Part shown: positions 19,462 to 30,180 of the stretch, piece after piece
Numbering within the stretch: position 1 is the stretch's first letter
How the letters are laid out: each line of letters begins with the position of its first letter
From: Posidonia oceanica
Taxonomy: Eukaryota; Streptophyta; Magnoliopsida; Alismatales; Posidoniaceae
Assembly: GCA_037176725.1 (NCBI GenBank)
Contig: JAZBRS010000026.1
Span: forward strand, 61,668,501 to 61,732,500
Direction of reading: 5' to 3'
DNA length: 64,000 bases
The notes under the pieces: generated by a model
The model's database searches: none
What the model was told of the DNA's origin: nothing
What the model saw: the letters and a program-made list of their open reading frames with translations, nothing else
Translations under genes and position numbers: made by a program

Positions 19462-21330
19462 ATGAAGGGTCAAGCTACGGCGGACCATCTTGCCGATCTC
19501 CCACTACTTGAATATCAGCCACTGCAGACGCAGTTTCCAGATGAAGACATTCTGTTCACGATGGAGGACTCTGAGGACAAAGACCCTGAAGATCAGGAGC
19601 AATGGCAGCTATACTGCGATAGTGCCGTAAACAAAAGAGGCCGAGGCGTAGGCGCAGTTCTGACAACGCGTCAGGGACAGATGATTCCCTTCTCCAGGAA
19701 ACAGACCTTCAAATGCACCAACAACGAAGCAGAGTACGAGGCATGCATCCTAGGACTGAATGTCGCCCTCGAGCATGAGGTGCAGAAGCTGCTGGTGCAT
19801 GGCGATGCTATGCTGGTGATTTCTCAAGTCAATGGCGAGTGGAAAACGAAAGATCCGAAGCTACTGCCATATCATGAGCATCTACTGAAGCTGATAGAAA
19901 AATTTGGAAGCATCCGCTTCATGTACATGAACCGAGTAAGGAACGCATATGCAGATGCGCTGGCTACCCTGGCATCCTGGCTCAGCATACCTGAGGACAG
20001 CACAGTGGATGTATCTGTTACTCGCATTGAGCAGCCTGCACACTGTATGAGCATCGAGGAGGCAGATTCAACAGCAGAGGAGCAGCCCTGGTACAAAGAC
20101 ATCAAAGCTTTCTTGGAGTTTGGCAGCTTCCCACTTGGTACTTCACCAGTGGACAAGAGGACTTTGACGCGTCTGGCGTCAAAGTATGTATTAGGGGCGG
20201 GACAGTTGTACAGAAGATCATACAATCAAATGCTCCGGCGCTGCCTAAAGAAATCAGAGGCTGATGCGCTAATGCTTCAAGTGCATGCGGGGACCTGCGG
20301 CCCGCACATGAATGGCGTCCTCCTGGCCAAGAAGATAATGCTGCAAGGATACTACTGGCTGATTATCGAGGCCGACTGCTGCCGATTCGTGCGCAGATGC
20401 CACAACTGCGAAGTGCCCGGTAACGTTATTCGGGCGCCCCCTCATGAGCTGCACAGCATGTCGTCACCATGGCCTTTCTCCACTTGGGGGATTGATGTCA
20501 TTGGCGCCATCCACCCTCCAGCTTCTAATGGTCATCGCTACATTCTGGTAGCGATTGATTACTTCACTAAATGGGTGGAAGCGACCTCCTACAAGACGGT
20601 GACTGCCGTGGCTACGGAAAAGTTCCTCAGAAAGAACATCATAACCCGGTACGGGGTCCCGCATGCAATTATATCTGACAATGGCACAAACTTCATTGCT
20701 AAGGGGATCGAAGACTATCTGCAGAGCTTCAGCATCAAGCATCACAGATCCTCGCCTTACTGGCCACAGATGAACGGCGCAGTGGAGTCCGCCAACAAGA
20801 ATCTGGTTAAGATCCTGAAGAAAATGGCGGAAACTCATAAGGACTGGCATGACAAGCTTCCTTACGCACTCTGGGCGTATAGGACATCTATCCGCACTTC
20901 AACTGGGGCCACCCCGTACTCTCTGGTGTACGGCGTGGAGGCGGTGCTGCCTGTCGAGGTAGAGATCCTCTCACTGCGGATCCTACGCGAAGCTGAGTTG
21001 GATGAAGCAGAATGGGTCGAAGACCGCTGCGTCCAACTGAATCTTATTGATGAGCACAGGCTGCAAGCAATGCATAATGCTCACTGCTATCAAGAGAGAA
21101 TGGCCAGGTCTTACTTGAAGAAAGTTCAGCCAAGAGGCTTCCTGACAGGGGACCTTGTTCTGTGCGCCATTCACCAGCCTGACGGTCGAGGGAAATTCCG
21201 ACGTAACTGGCGCGGCCCCTTTGTGGTGAAGCAAGTCTTCTCGGGCGGCACCGTAACTCTTGAGGATATGGATCAGGTCGAGCAGTCTGAGCCCGTCAAC
21301 CTCTGCTACCTCAAGAAGTACTATCAGTAG
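19462..21330 (+). CDS. Element A second RNase H plus integrase, open
   Basis: An uninterrupted 622-residue frame. Residues about 50-170 are the second (plant Tat-specific) RNase H: QLYCDSAVNKRG (Asp at 19618), KCTNNEAEYEACILGL, VHGDAMLVISQV and RNAYADALATLA, giving the D-E-D-D set. The integrase follows: an HHCC zinc finger (HAGTCGPHMNG ... CHNC, about 20283-20415), the core with WGIDVIG (Asp 20494-20496), ISDNGTNF (Asp 20677-20679) and NGAVESANK (Glu 20785-20787), a correct DD35E spacing, and then the C-terminal domain (DLVLCAIHQPDGRGKFRRNW, GPFVVKQVFSGGTVTLED). It is intact by itself but lies downstream of several stops, so it could act only if expressed separately. No chromodomain is seen. 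Confidence 0.92.
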   Translation: MKGQATADHLADLPLLEYQPLQTQFPDEDILFTMEDSEDKDPEDQEQWQLYCDSAVNKRGRGVGAVLTTRQGQMIPFSRKQTFKCTNNEAEYEACILGLNVALEHEVQKLLVHGDAMLVISQVNGEWKTKDPKLLPYHEHLLKLIEKFGSIRFMYMNRVRNAYADALATLASWLSIPEDSTVDVSVTRIEQPAHCMSIEEADSTAEEQPWYKDIKAFLEFGSFPLGTSPVDKRTLTRLASKYVLGAGQLYRRSYNQMLRRCLKKSEADALMLQVHAGTCGPHMNGVLLAKKIMLQGYYWLIIEADCCRFVRRCHNCEVPGNVIRAPPHELHSMSSPWPFSTWGIDVIGAIHPPASNGHRYILVAIDYFTKWVEATSYKTVTAVATEKFLRKNIITRYGVPHAIISDNGTNFIAKGIEDYLQSFSIKHHRSSPYWPQMNGAVESANKNLVKILKKMAETHKDWHDKLPYALWAYRTSIRTSTGATPYSLVYGVEAVLPVEVEILSLRILREAELDEAEWVEDRCVQLNLIDEHRLQAMHNAHCYQERMARSYLKKVQPRGFLTGDLVLCAIHQPDGRGKFRRNWRGPFVVKQVFSGGTVTLEDMDQVEQSEPVNLCYLKKYYQ

Positions 21331-22776
21331 CCGAAGCCGGCCCCGTTGCGGATACTCTTCTCCCACCTATACACTTGCATCCTCACTCCTTGCATTCCTT
21401 TCCTTCTTGCATCTACTATCTTGTTTCTTGCTTTTGTTCTTGAACATGCACTCGTACTTCTTCTACCCTACTCATGTACCAATCCTTCTCAAATCATCAT
21501 CGTCATCCCCTATCCTACTCATGCATCAATCCTTTTCAAATCATCATCGTCATCCTCTCAAGTCGCACATTGCATCTTCTGCCCGGTGATGAAAATCGAA
21601 AGTGCTTGCCTGCTCTGGAAAGAGTCCACCCAGCCTCACCCGGCACTACTTAGACGCCTTAGCATGTGAGAGAGCCACCACCAAACAGGACAGGCAAACT
21701 GCCTAAACTCGTAAGGACATACACCTCTGAGGGAGAAAAAACATTAGGATGTGAGTTGAAAAAGTAAGAATAGATATCTAGGCTTGGGCACATTCAAGGA
21801 ACCGAAGACGAAGACAGAAGCCGGCCCTAGAGATAGGGGTGTGCAGTCCAACCCTGTTCCCTCAGCCTATGGCATGGCAGACCCAAAGTCCACATCCATT
21901 ACAACTCAAACACCCTTCCTTTTGCCACCAAAATGGGGATAGCAAAAGCCTGTGGAAAAAAAAAGGGAGAAAAAGAAATCAAACGAACAAAAAGGGATAG
22001 AACAAAAACAAAAAAGGGAGAAAAAGCAAGAAAAGAAAAGAAAAAAAAGAAAGAGAAAGAAAAGAAAAAGGGCAAGATTTAGCCCAAAAATACAGGCAAC
22101 ATCATCCCCTCGTACCTTACAAGAAACCTAAGGGTGTAAGCCTAAAAGGGTCTACCACTTCCCTCCAAGAACAAACAATTACCATCTCCTAGCTAGGGGC
22201 AGAGAAAGACTGCATACCTACGAGGGAGAAATCAAAGAAGAGAGCAGAAAGAATAGGTGTAGGTCCTGAGAGCTCGGCAGGTAGCCTGTCCCCACACCAC
22301 CACCGGTATACTGCCAACCCCCATTTCGGAGTGCCACCAGCAAGCTAAGAGTCCAAGTAGGGCCCAGTGAGTCAGGGATCGCTCCTTTCCTCTACAGTAG
22401 GCACCAAAGCACTCCGTATGCTGAGGGCACCAAAGCATACTAGTCATCTCTTATGCATACCAACCCGCATCATGCATACATGCATCTTCAATCATCCTTT
22501 TCTCCTATCAATTATTCCGCCCTGCAACTCGCTTCGACCTTGAGACAGTACTTCTTGCCAAGCGCGCGTTGACATCGCTCGAACTGTGCTGGTCCGGATC
22601 TCCTGCCAGTCCTCGCCCCATGTCAGCAAGACTGCTACAGATTATTCCTGCTTATGATTGTTTAGCTGTTTTGCTTTGATATTAACTACTGAATACATTG
22701 TTGAACTGCTTTATCAGTCTCAGACTCTACTTTCTGCAAAAGATTATATGCCTGTGTGATCTAACTGTCTGCAATA
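21331..22776 (+). other. Spacer between integrase and extra ORF in A
   Basis: No gene supported. It contains two near-identical about 60-bp blocks (CTCATGTACCAATCCTTCTC and CTCATGCATCAATCCTTTTC; 21470-21560), a purine-rich tract (21955-22075, mostly A/G) and CT-rich pieces. A sequence TTGATAACAG|GTACC just before 22787 could be read as a splice acceptor for the extra ORF, but this is weak. Confidence 0.5.
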
Positions 22777-24024
22777 TTGATAACAGGTACCTTCCAGCTC
22801 TGCGCATCTGCCTCTACCCCTGCGGCCTGCGCCATGGGATATCCAACTCTTGAGACCCCAGTGCACTGTTCTGAAGCCCTACGGGGCTGGATTGGAAAGC
22901 TTACTCTAGAGGACTGCGAGAAGCTACGCCTCTGGGGGATACCTACAAAGTTACTGAAAGCGGCTGATGTCGAAGTGAGCCGTCATCTACTCTGCGCTGC
23001 CACAAGATTCTGGAAGCCGGCGCACCAAGTCTTCTGCTTCGGAAGAACTGAACTGACACCTACTCTGGAAGAGGTGCGCTACATCTATGGCTTCTCCCGG
23101 CTGATGGGACCGCCCATTTTCATGAGGCGTGACAAGTACATAGCGGTCCTCTGCCAGTTATCTGGGCTATCTACTGATCGGTGCCAGTAAAGACTAATCT
23201 GCACCAGCGGCCCCGTGCCCCATGCTGCACTTGCATTACTTTGATGAGATCATAAACAAGCGTGCTGAACTCGGAGATGACCTGTGGCTTCGGGGATTTG
23301 TCACCCGATTTCTAGGAGAATTGATTTTCACTCATGGCTGGATGACAGTCGCGATAAAAATCGCCGAAATCGCACTTGCGGTGGTGACTAGGCAGATCGA
23401 CCTGGCACCAGTTGTCTTCGCGGACTGGACCGCATCTCCCACCGCTGCCGCCACTTCCACGGCTGCGGAGTGCTAATACAGATTTGGCTAGCTGCACATC
23501 TTGAACTAGACTTGTTGCGCCCCCGGGGCCTCATTATTGAGACATACTGCAATAGCGGCCATGCCACGACAATCCAGAAGGTCCCCGAAGAATACAAGAA
23601 ATTATCTGAGCTAACGGACGACACTGTCACCTGGCGCATCATCCCGTCTGCGGCTGAGCCCTTCACTATCTTCTTAAATGCCCACGACGCGCGACTTGTG
23701 GTGTTGCCTGGATTCACTGGGGGCGTGGAGTACCACCCCATCAGGGTCATGCAGCTGTTCGGACTCCAGCAGGGCGCATTCATAGAGAGCACAGCCCCAA
23801 AGCTACTTCAAGCATATCCTTACGGGACAGCATCTGCTACTGCAAAGCTAGCTGATCTCATGCAGCATGGAGTGCGGTCTAGCGACCTGGCATCTACACG
23901 AGGCTCGGGATGCACTCCCGAATATCTGATGGAGGTACAAGCTTTCTGGCCTATCAATGAGATACCTCCTGTCGCTCCTCAGTTCCCTGACTCTAGAAAG
24001 GCGAAGAAAGTCAGGACCAACTAG
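22777..24024 (+). pseudogene. Extra ORF: plant-mobile-domain / DUF7745-like protein
   Basis: Three overlapping open pieces (22777-23190 frame 1, 23190-23476 frame 2, 23470-24024 frame 1) read as one protein of about 410 residues with two frameshifts. The first piece has LLCAATRFWKPAHQVFCFGR then TELTPTLEEVRYIYGF, the signature of plant mobile domain-type proteins. The middle piece gives LGELIFTHGWMTVAIKIAEI. The last gives GLIIETYCNSGHATTIQKVP, TWRIIPSAAEPFTIFLNAHD and GGVEYHPIRVMQLFGLQQG. It has the order of elements I remember from the retroelement-associated plant family DUF7745. It sits between integrase and the 3' LTR on the sense strand, so it is an accessory gene of the retrotransposon rather than a host gene. 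Its role is unknown. The family assignment is from memory. Confidence 0.6.
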
Positions 24025-24096
24025 AGCGTCCATGTAGCTGTCTGCTTATCTTTCTGCTGTAAACTTTTGGCCTGTCAAAGGCATGTAAATAAGTTA

Positions 24097-24102
24097 AATA
24101 AA
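24097..24102 (+). terminator. Polyadenylation signal candidate
   Basis: AATAAA 73 bp after the stop of the extra ORF, preceded by TGTAAA-type sequences. It is consistent with the 3' end of a separate transcript of that ORF, but the motif is common by chance. Confidence 0.3.
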
Positions 24103-24559
24103 TGCAAAGGCGTCCTAAGCCACCTGTTTGCATTTCAAGTCTGCTTCAAGTGCATATATCAATCTTAACTGCAGGGCCCCTCGCCAGACTTGCTGCCAAA
24201 CATCGCGGGAAAAGTCCTCATCAGTCAACCCAACTGCTGACCCATGACGTCTAAGCGAGCAAGCTACCGGGCATCGTCATCCGGATCTTAATCAGGAGGC
24301 TGGCACTCCCAACTGCTCGGCGATAGGTCTGTCAACCTGTCACCATCTTTGGGCTGCTACCTCAAACTACTCGTCTGGCAAACACGATAGTTTTGTCTTC
24401 ATCCTCTGCTTTCGATGTCAAGGACACGTTAGCCAACCCCTGGTATCTTCTTGATACCAAGGGCATCTTTTGATCGCCCCTTGGTATCATTCTCCCTCTC
24501 TTTCCCTCATGGTATTCCTGGTATCATGAGATGATTCGCTCTCGCGAAACCCATTCATT
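24103..24559 (+). other. Spacer before hairpin arrays
   Basis: No ORF supported. Positions 24290-24350 (GGCTGGCACTCCCAACTGCT, then GATAGGTCTGTCAACCTGTC) are clearly related to 42140-42190 on the minus strand of element D, where the same hairpin has a perfect stem. Several GGTATC/GATACC pairs occur between 24430 and 24530 and already resemble the array units that follow. Confidence 0.55.
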
Positions 24560-25490
24560 TGCCGGCCGATAAGTCTGATATCTTATCACTCCCTTATCCC
24601 CCCTTTGCCGGTCGATAAGTCTGATATCTTATCATTCTATTCTTTCATTCATTTGCCGGCTGATAAGTCCGATATCTTATCATCTCTTTCCCTTTGCCAG
24701 CCGATAAGTCCGATATCTTATCATTTCTTCGTCCCCTCTTTACCGGCCGATAAGTCCGATATCTTATCATTCTATTCTTTCATTCATTTGCCGGCCGATA
24801 AGTCCGATATCTTATCATTTCTTTCCCTTTGCCGGCCGATAAGTCCGATATCTTATCACTCCCTTATCCCCCCTTTGCCGGCCGATAAGTCCGATATCTT
24901 ATCATTCAATTCTTTCATTCATTTGCCGGTCGATAAGTTCGATATCTTATCATCTCTTTCCCTTTGCCGGCCGATAAGTCCGATATCTTATTATTTCTTC
25001 GTCTCCTCTTTGCCGACCGATAAGTCCGATATCATATCATTCTATTCTTTTATTCATTTGCCGGCCGATAAGTCTGATATCTTATCATCTCTTTCCCTTT
25101 GCCGGCCGATAAGTCCGATATCATATCATTCTATTCTTTCATTCATTTGCCGGCCGATAAGTCCGATATCTTATCATCTCTTTCCCTTTGCCGGCTGATA
25201 AGTTCGATATCTTATCATTTCTTCGTCCCCTCTTTGCCGACCGATAAGTCCGATATCTTATCATTCTATTCTTTCATTCATTTGCCGGCCGATAAGTCCG
25301 GTATCTTATCATCTCTTTCCCTTTGCCGGTCGATAAGTCCGATATCTTATCACTCCCTTATCCCCCCTTTGCCGGCCGATAAGTCCGATATCTTATCATT
25401 CTATTCTTTTATTCATTTGCCGCCCGATAAGTCCGATATCTTATCATCTCTTCCCCTTTGCCGGCCGATAAGTCCGATATCTTATCATCC
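24560..25490 (+). repeat. Hairpin array 1 (GATAAG...CTTATC)
   Basis: By my count 21 copies of a roughly 27-bp repeat with core GATAAGTCCGATATCTTATC, a 6-bp inverted repeat GATAAG/CTTATC around TCCGATAT, usually preceded by TTTGCCGGCC. Four short pyrimidine-rich spacers (starting ATTCTATTC, ATCTCTTT, ATTTCTTCG, ACTCCCTTA) recur in partly regular order, giving a higher-order repeat of two to four units. Most variation falls in the loop (TCC/TCT/TTC); stems broken by a change (CATATC) are few. Two long stop-free frames across it are artefacts of the repeat. Confidence 0.92.
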
Positions 25491-25499
25491 TCTTTTTCT

Positions 25500-25737
25500 T
25501 ATCAATATCAATCAATCACTCTTTTTCATACCAATATCTATCATCCACTTTTTCTTATCAATATCAATCAATAACTCTTTTTCTTACCAATATCAATCAA
25601 TCCTCTTTTTCTTACCAATATCAATCAATCCTCTTTTTCTAATCAATATCAATCAATCCTCGTTTCCTTATCAATATCAATCATCAATCAATCAATCATC
25701 AATCAATCAATCAATCATCGATTAATCAATCTCTGCT
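25500..25737 (+). repeat. ATCAATCAATATCAAT-type tandem repeat
   Basis: Short-period repeat built from CAATATCAATCAAT and CTCTTTTTCTTA blocks (period about 36 bp at first, collapsing to 4-bp ATCA repeats near 25680-25730). It links hairpin array 1 and array 2. Confidence 0.85.
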
Positions 25738-26545
25738 CTTTCCGGTTGATAGGACCGTAAACTATCATCTTGGGCTGGTGTCTCATCCAGCTCGCAGTTG
25801 TGTTATACGGCTGACATCCAGTAACTGTCCCTCGTAATTGCACTTTCCGGTTGATAGGACCGTAAACTATCATTCTTTGGCCGTTGATCCAAAATTCATC
25901 CTTGGCTGATATCTGAAACTATCACTTGCAATTACGTTACACGGCTGACATCCAGTAACTGTCCCTTGCAATTGCACTTTCCAGTTGATAGGACCGAAAA
26001 CTATCGCTCTCGGTTGATAGGCCCGTAAACTATCGCTCCCGGTTGATAGGCCCGTAAACTATCGCTTCCGGTTGATAGGACCGTAAACTATCACTTGCAA
26101 TTGTATTATACGGCTGATATCCAGTAACTATCCCTCATGATTGCGCTTTCCGGTTGATAGGTCCGTAAACTATCGCTCCCGGTTGATAGGTCCGTAAACT
26201 ATCGCTGCGCCAATCATGTTATACGGCTGATATCCAGAAACTATCACTCACAAATGCCCTTTCTGGTTGATAGGACCGTAAACTATCGCTCCCGGTTGAT
26301 AGGCCCGTAAACTATCGCTACCGATTGATAGGCCCGTAAACTATCGCTCCCGGTTGATAGGACCGTAAACTATCCTGCACAACCAAGTTATACGGCTGAT
26401 ATTCAATAACTATCACTCACAACTGCTTCCGGTTGATAGGTCTGTAAACTATCGCTTCCGGTTGATAGGTCCGTAAACTATCACTTTCGGTTGATAGGGC
26501 CGTAAACTATCTGGCCGATAAGCCCGACACCTTATCACCCTCTTC
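25738..26545 (+). repeat. Hairpin array 2 (GATAG...CTATC)
   Basis: By my count 15 copies of CGGTTGATAGGACCGTAAAC followed by TATC: a 5-bp inverted repeat GATAG/CTATC with a 9-nt loop, often tandem at 25-bp spacing (for example 25985-26095 and 26265-26370). They are interleaved with about five copies of TACGGCTGATATCCAGTAAC TATC-type units. A last diverged unit of array 1 type (GATAAGCCCGACACCTTATC) closes it at about 26516-26535. The stem is related to, but shorter than, that of array 1. Confidence 0.9.
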
Positions 26546-27061
26546 GCGCGACTTTGCCCCAGGAAAGCAAAGTCCCGCATCCCTCTGCGATCGGAGAGTC
26601 GGCCTCTCTCCCCTCGCACTCTTTTTGCTAGCTTGCTCCCCAGGCGGGGACAAGCTGCACCTTTCTTTCTCACCTTGTCGTGCAAATTTGGCCTACCTGC
26701 CGAGTCTTTTGCGCCACATCGCGTTTTCTTTTTTTAGCACTCTTCTCTTGCATCACCCTTTTGCACCTTTACCTTTCTAGCACTGCATACGAGTCCAGCT
26801 TCACCATCATTTTCTGCTGCATCAGCATTCTAGCTGCACTAACTTCTGTACTAATATTTGCATTGCATTTGCATTAGCATGCATTGCATACTTTGCATCT
26901 CATCCATCTGCACCTGCATCTTTGCATTGCGGCAACGGGCTATGATTTTCGGTGCATCCGCCGAATAAGTAGCTCACGCCCATAGCAAACCACTGCTCCC
27001 GTCGGTCAGATGGGGTGTCTTGTCAACCCTGAGCAGCGGCCTCGCTTCGTTTGACCTCGCT
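26546..27061 (+). other. Element A 3' untranslated region
   Basis: No ORF supported. Several runs of GCATTTGCATT and a T-rich stretch near 26725. It ends with TTGACCTCGCTCAGGGAGG, which is repeated with one change just before LTR B (36203-36221). Confidence 0.5.
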
Positions 27062-27075
27062 CAGGGAGGGGCATC
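27062..27075 (+). other. Polypurine tract of element A
   Basis: CAGGGAGGGGCATC directly before the 3' LTR start TGTTGACACC. The equivalent CAGAGAGGGGTATC precedes LTR B at 36213-36226. Purine richness and exact position next to the LTR fit a plus-strand primer. Confidence 0.75.
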
Positions 27076-28779
27076 TGTTGACACCCCATTTTGACAAGCT
27101 TGAATCAGTTGGAGTTCTCTGGTGACTTCTGGATCCAAACCTAGGTCAAACCACACCATTCCTTTTCATCTTACCCTTCAAAATAAGCCCAAACTTGACC
27201 TAAGCTTACACCCCTTCCTCTAACTCAAAACTTACCTAAAAACGATAGGAAAATCCACCATTTCCTACTTAGCAAACCTACCCAAACCCTTAGAAATTCT
27301 CAACCCAGAACCATTCCCAAAAAACCCTAGAAAGTCTAGGTAAAACTACCCTTTTTCTACACCTCAAAACCCTTCCAAAACCTTCTCAAAACCAAACCAA
27401 AACCCTAGAAGTAGCACTAGAGACCCTAGCCTACACATTCTCCAAAATTCACCCCCTTTCAAAACTTCTAAGCCATCCATTTACCCAAATTATCCTTTTC
27501 TCTCTCCTAGATTATTCTTTTCTCTCTCCTCTCTCTCTCCTGATTATCCTCCTTCTTTTCCCCCCCTTTTCTCTCTTTTTCTTGCTTGGCTGTGGACCCC
27601 CCTTGTGCTTCTATCTCTTCTCAATCTTATTCCTATTTTTATCTTATTTTTACAATTTTCTTTGATTTTCAAAAGATTATTTTCTTTTAACTCCTCTCTT
27701 TCCTCTTTATTCCTCCATTTCTCTCTTTTCTTCTTCCTTTCAATTTTCTTTTCCCTTCTCTTACTAAATCCCTAAAAATCCTTAAAAACCCCCTAAAACA
27801 CTAAAACAAATGGAAAACAAACCAAAACCCTAAGAAAAATAATTAAAAACATTAAACAAACAATTAAAAACCTAAACCTAACTAAATCTAGCCAAAATGG
27901 AAAATCAAGAATGCAACTTAAAAAATGCAAAACAAACAAAAAGAAAATGCTGCAAAATTAAGGAAAAAAATTAAAAAGCAATCAAAACAAGCAAAGGTAA
28001 AAACCCTGCTAAAAAACAATTCCTAAAAGGAAAAGAAAACAATTAAAAATGCTAAGGCAAATGATTAAGAAAAAGAGAAACCAAACTTAACAAATATAAA
28101 AAGAACAATTCAAGAACTTAAATAAAAAATAAAAACAAACAATCAAGAATCCAAAAACACTTAACTAAAAACTTAACAAGAAAATCTTAATTTAAAAAAA
28201 TTAATTAATTAAAAGAACTTAACAAACAAAAATCAAAAAACAAATCAAAAAAGACTCAAGACTAAAATCAAAGACCTAAAACTCACTCTAATTAATTTGA
28301 AAACAAACTTTAAAAATCCTAACTAACACCCCAAGTACTAACAAGGAAAACATAATTAAAAAACAACTTAAAAGACTTAACAAACATTTAATCAAAATAA
28401 AAAACAAATCAAAATAAAGAAAACCCTAAAAACCCTAATCAAAACTAAAATCCCTTTAAACCTAATTAACTAACCAAAAACAATCATTAAAGAACTTAAT
28501 CAAAGTACCAACTTAAAACACAATCACTATAAAAACCTTTCTTATTTTTATTTTATTTTTTATCTAATTTATTTCTCTCCTTTCTCTTCCTCCTTCCCTT
28601 TTTTTTCCTTTCTTTCTATTCTTTTCTTTCTTTTCTCTCTCGGGCCCAGTCCGGCCCAACAGCAGCCTTCTCCCTCCTTCCTTCTTTTTTTCTTTTTCTC
28701 CGCACGCAGCCCGGCCCGCACCTTCTCCCTCCTTCTTCCTCTTCTTCTTCTTCTTCTTCCTCCACCGTTATCTCCTGCC

Positions 28780-30180
28780 AGTCATCTCTCTCTCTTCTTT
28801 GAATTCAACTTCTCCCTCCCGATCACCTCAGCTCCAATCTGCCGTCCTTCCTCTCTCGCGTCTCAGTGGCTTCTCCGGGGCATTGATTGCGCGTCGCCTC
28901 CGTCGTCCCTTCTCTGCCAGTAGCAGCTCCCGCCGGTGGCAATTCAAAAACCACCACGCTTCGCTCCTTCCCTCCTGCATAAAACCAGCACTTCATTCCC
29001 TCCTCGATCGCCTTTTGTCGTCCAGAGAGGGAGAGAGAACCTAGAGAGTTCCCAGCACCCAATCTTCTCCTTCTCCCTCTGAAAAACTCACCTCTTCTTC
29101 CTCCATCTTTCCACTGAAACCAAAGCTTCCGTCTCCACCCAAACCACCCAGCATTCCTTCCCCAATCTCACCCAGAACTCCACCACCTCAGCCCTCCATC
29201 CAGCAACCCAATTCACCCAGCATCACCCCCGAACCACCTGGAATTCCAACAGCAACCCAACTCACCCTTCTCCAAAATTCCCAACTCCACAGCCCATCGA
29301 ATCCTTCCAAACTCCACCACCGAACTCCCCAGTACACCAGCTCTTCAAACCACCTGAGCCTTAGCCCTAACCCTCACCACAGCCGCAGCCCTCCACTTCA
29401 AACACTTAGCCATTCCTCTGCCAGAAAATCCACATATTAGCCATCTTCCACCTCAGGCCTCCACCGTCCAATTCAACCCTCCAGCGACACTCCCTGAGCC
29501 TCCAGAAGTTCGCTGGTACCCTCCGGTTGATCCAGAAGGTAGCAGACAGCCCTACCCACCTCAGGCGACTCCTGCAGCACCCAAAAATCGCCGTTCCTTC
29601 CCCGGGCTACGAAGCTTCACTCCAGACGCTCAGGAAGCACCGGAGGACCCTGTGGAACCGACTTCGATCCTCGCAAGCCGCCAATAACGCCCGCAGCTGC
29701 CTGCCCAACGTCGCCGACCTCCGCTGAGACAGCCGATGTCGGGGGAGCACTCCGGACGCCCAAACAGGTACCGCACTCTCCCATTAGCTTAGTCTCCCTC
29801 CTCTCTTGCTTTTCCGCCTATTAGACTAGGATTTCCCTCTCTCCTGTGCCGGGTCAACTCCTTCTTCTCCGGTGAGCCCAGATGCTGTCCCGCTGCTCCA
29901 GTCTGCAGAACGCTGCCCCGACGGTCGTCCCTGCTCCGCACGACCCTCAGGAACCCAGCTCTGGCTTCAGATCCCACCGGCGACACTCCGATCACCCAGT
30001 TTGCTCCAAAATTCTCTGTCAGGCTCCGTCGTCGTCTTCAATCATCCTCACGCCGCGTCACGGGTCGTCGACGCAGCCCAGACCTCCGCCGAGCTCTGGA
30101 GAGCATCGCCGACCTTCTCGCGCAGCTCCAGCACCCCTCCTCTGCTCGCGACGGCCACTGGTAGCGCTGTGCTACAGTGG
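28780..30180 (+). other. CpG-rich island inside LTR (A 3')
   Basis: A GC- and CpG-rich segment unlike the A-rich DNA on both sides. Homologous islands lie at 38680-39270, 50520-51900 (inverted), 33740-34160 (inverted) and 58670-60000. Several ACAG|GTA-type donors occur (for example near 29768). Short open frames exist on both strands but are not conserved in frame between copies, so I do not call a protein. Confidence 0.5.

Noticed and set aside
24560..25490. Regular direct repeats with short spacers that look like a CRISPR array
   Set aside because: The spacers themselves recur in a few types, the repeats vary, the context is a plant retrotransposon, and no cas genes are present.
24605..25725. 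Long stop-free frames of 197 and 208 residues (PADKSDILS repeats)
   Set aside because: They arise from translating the hairpin array; the peptide is a direct image of the DNA repeat and no conserved start or domain exists.
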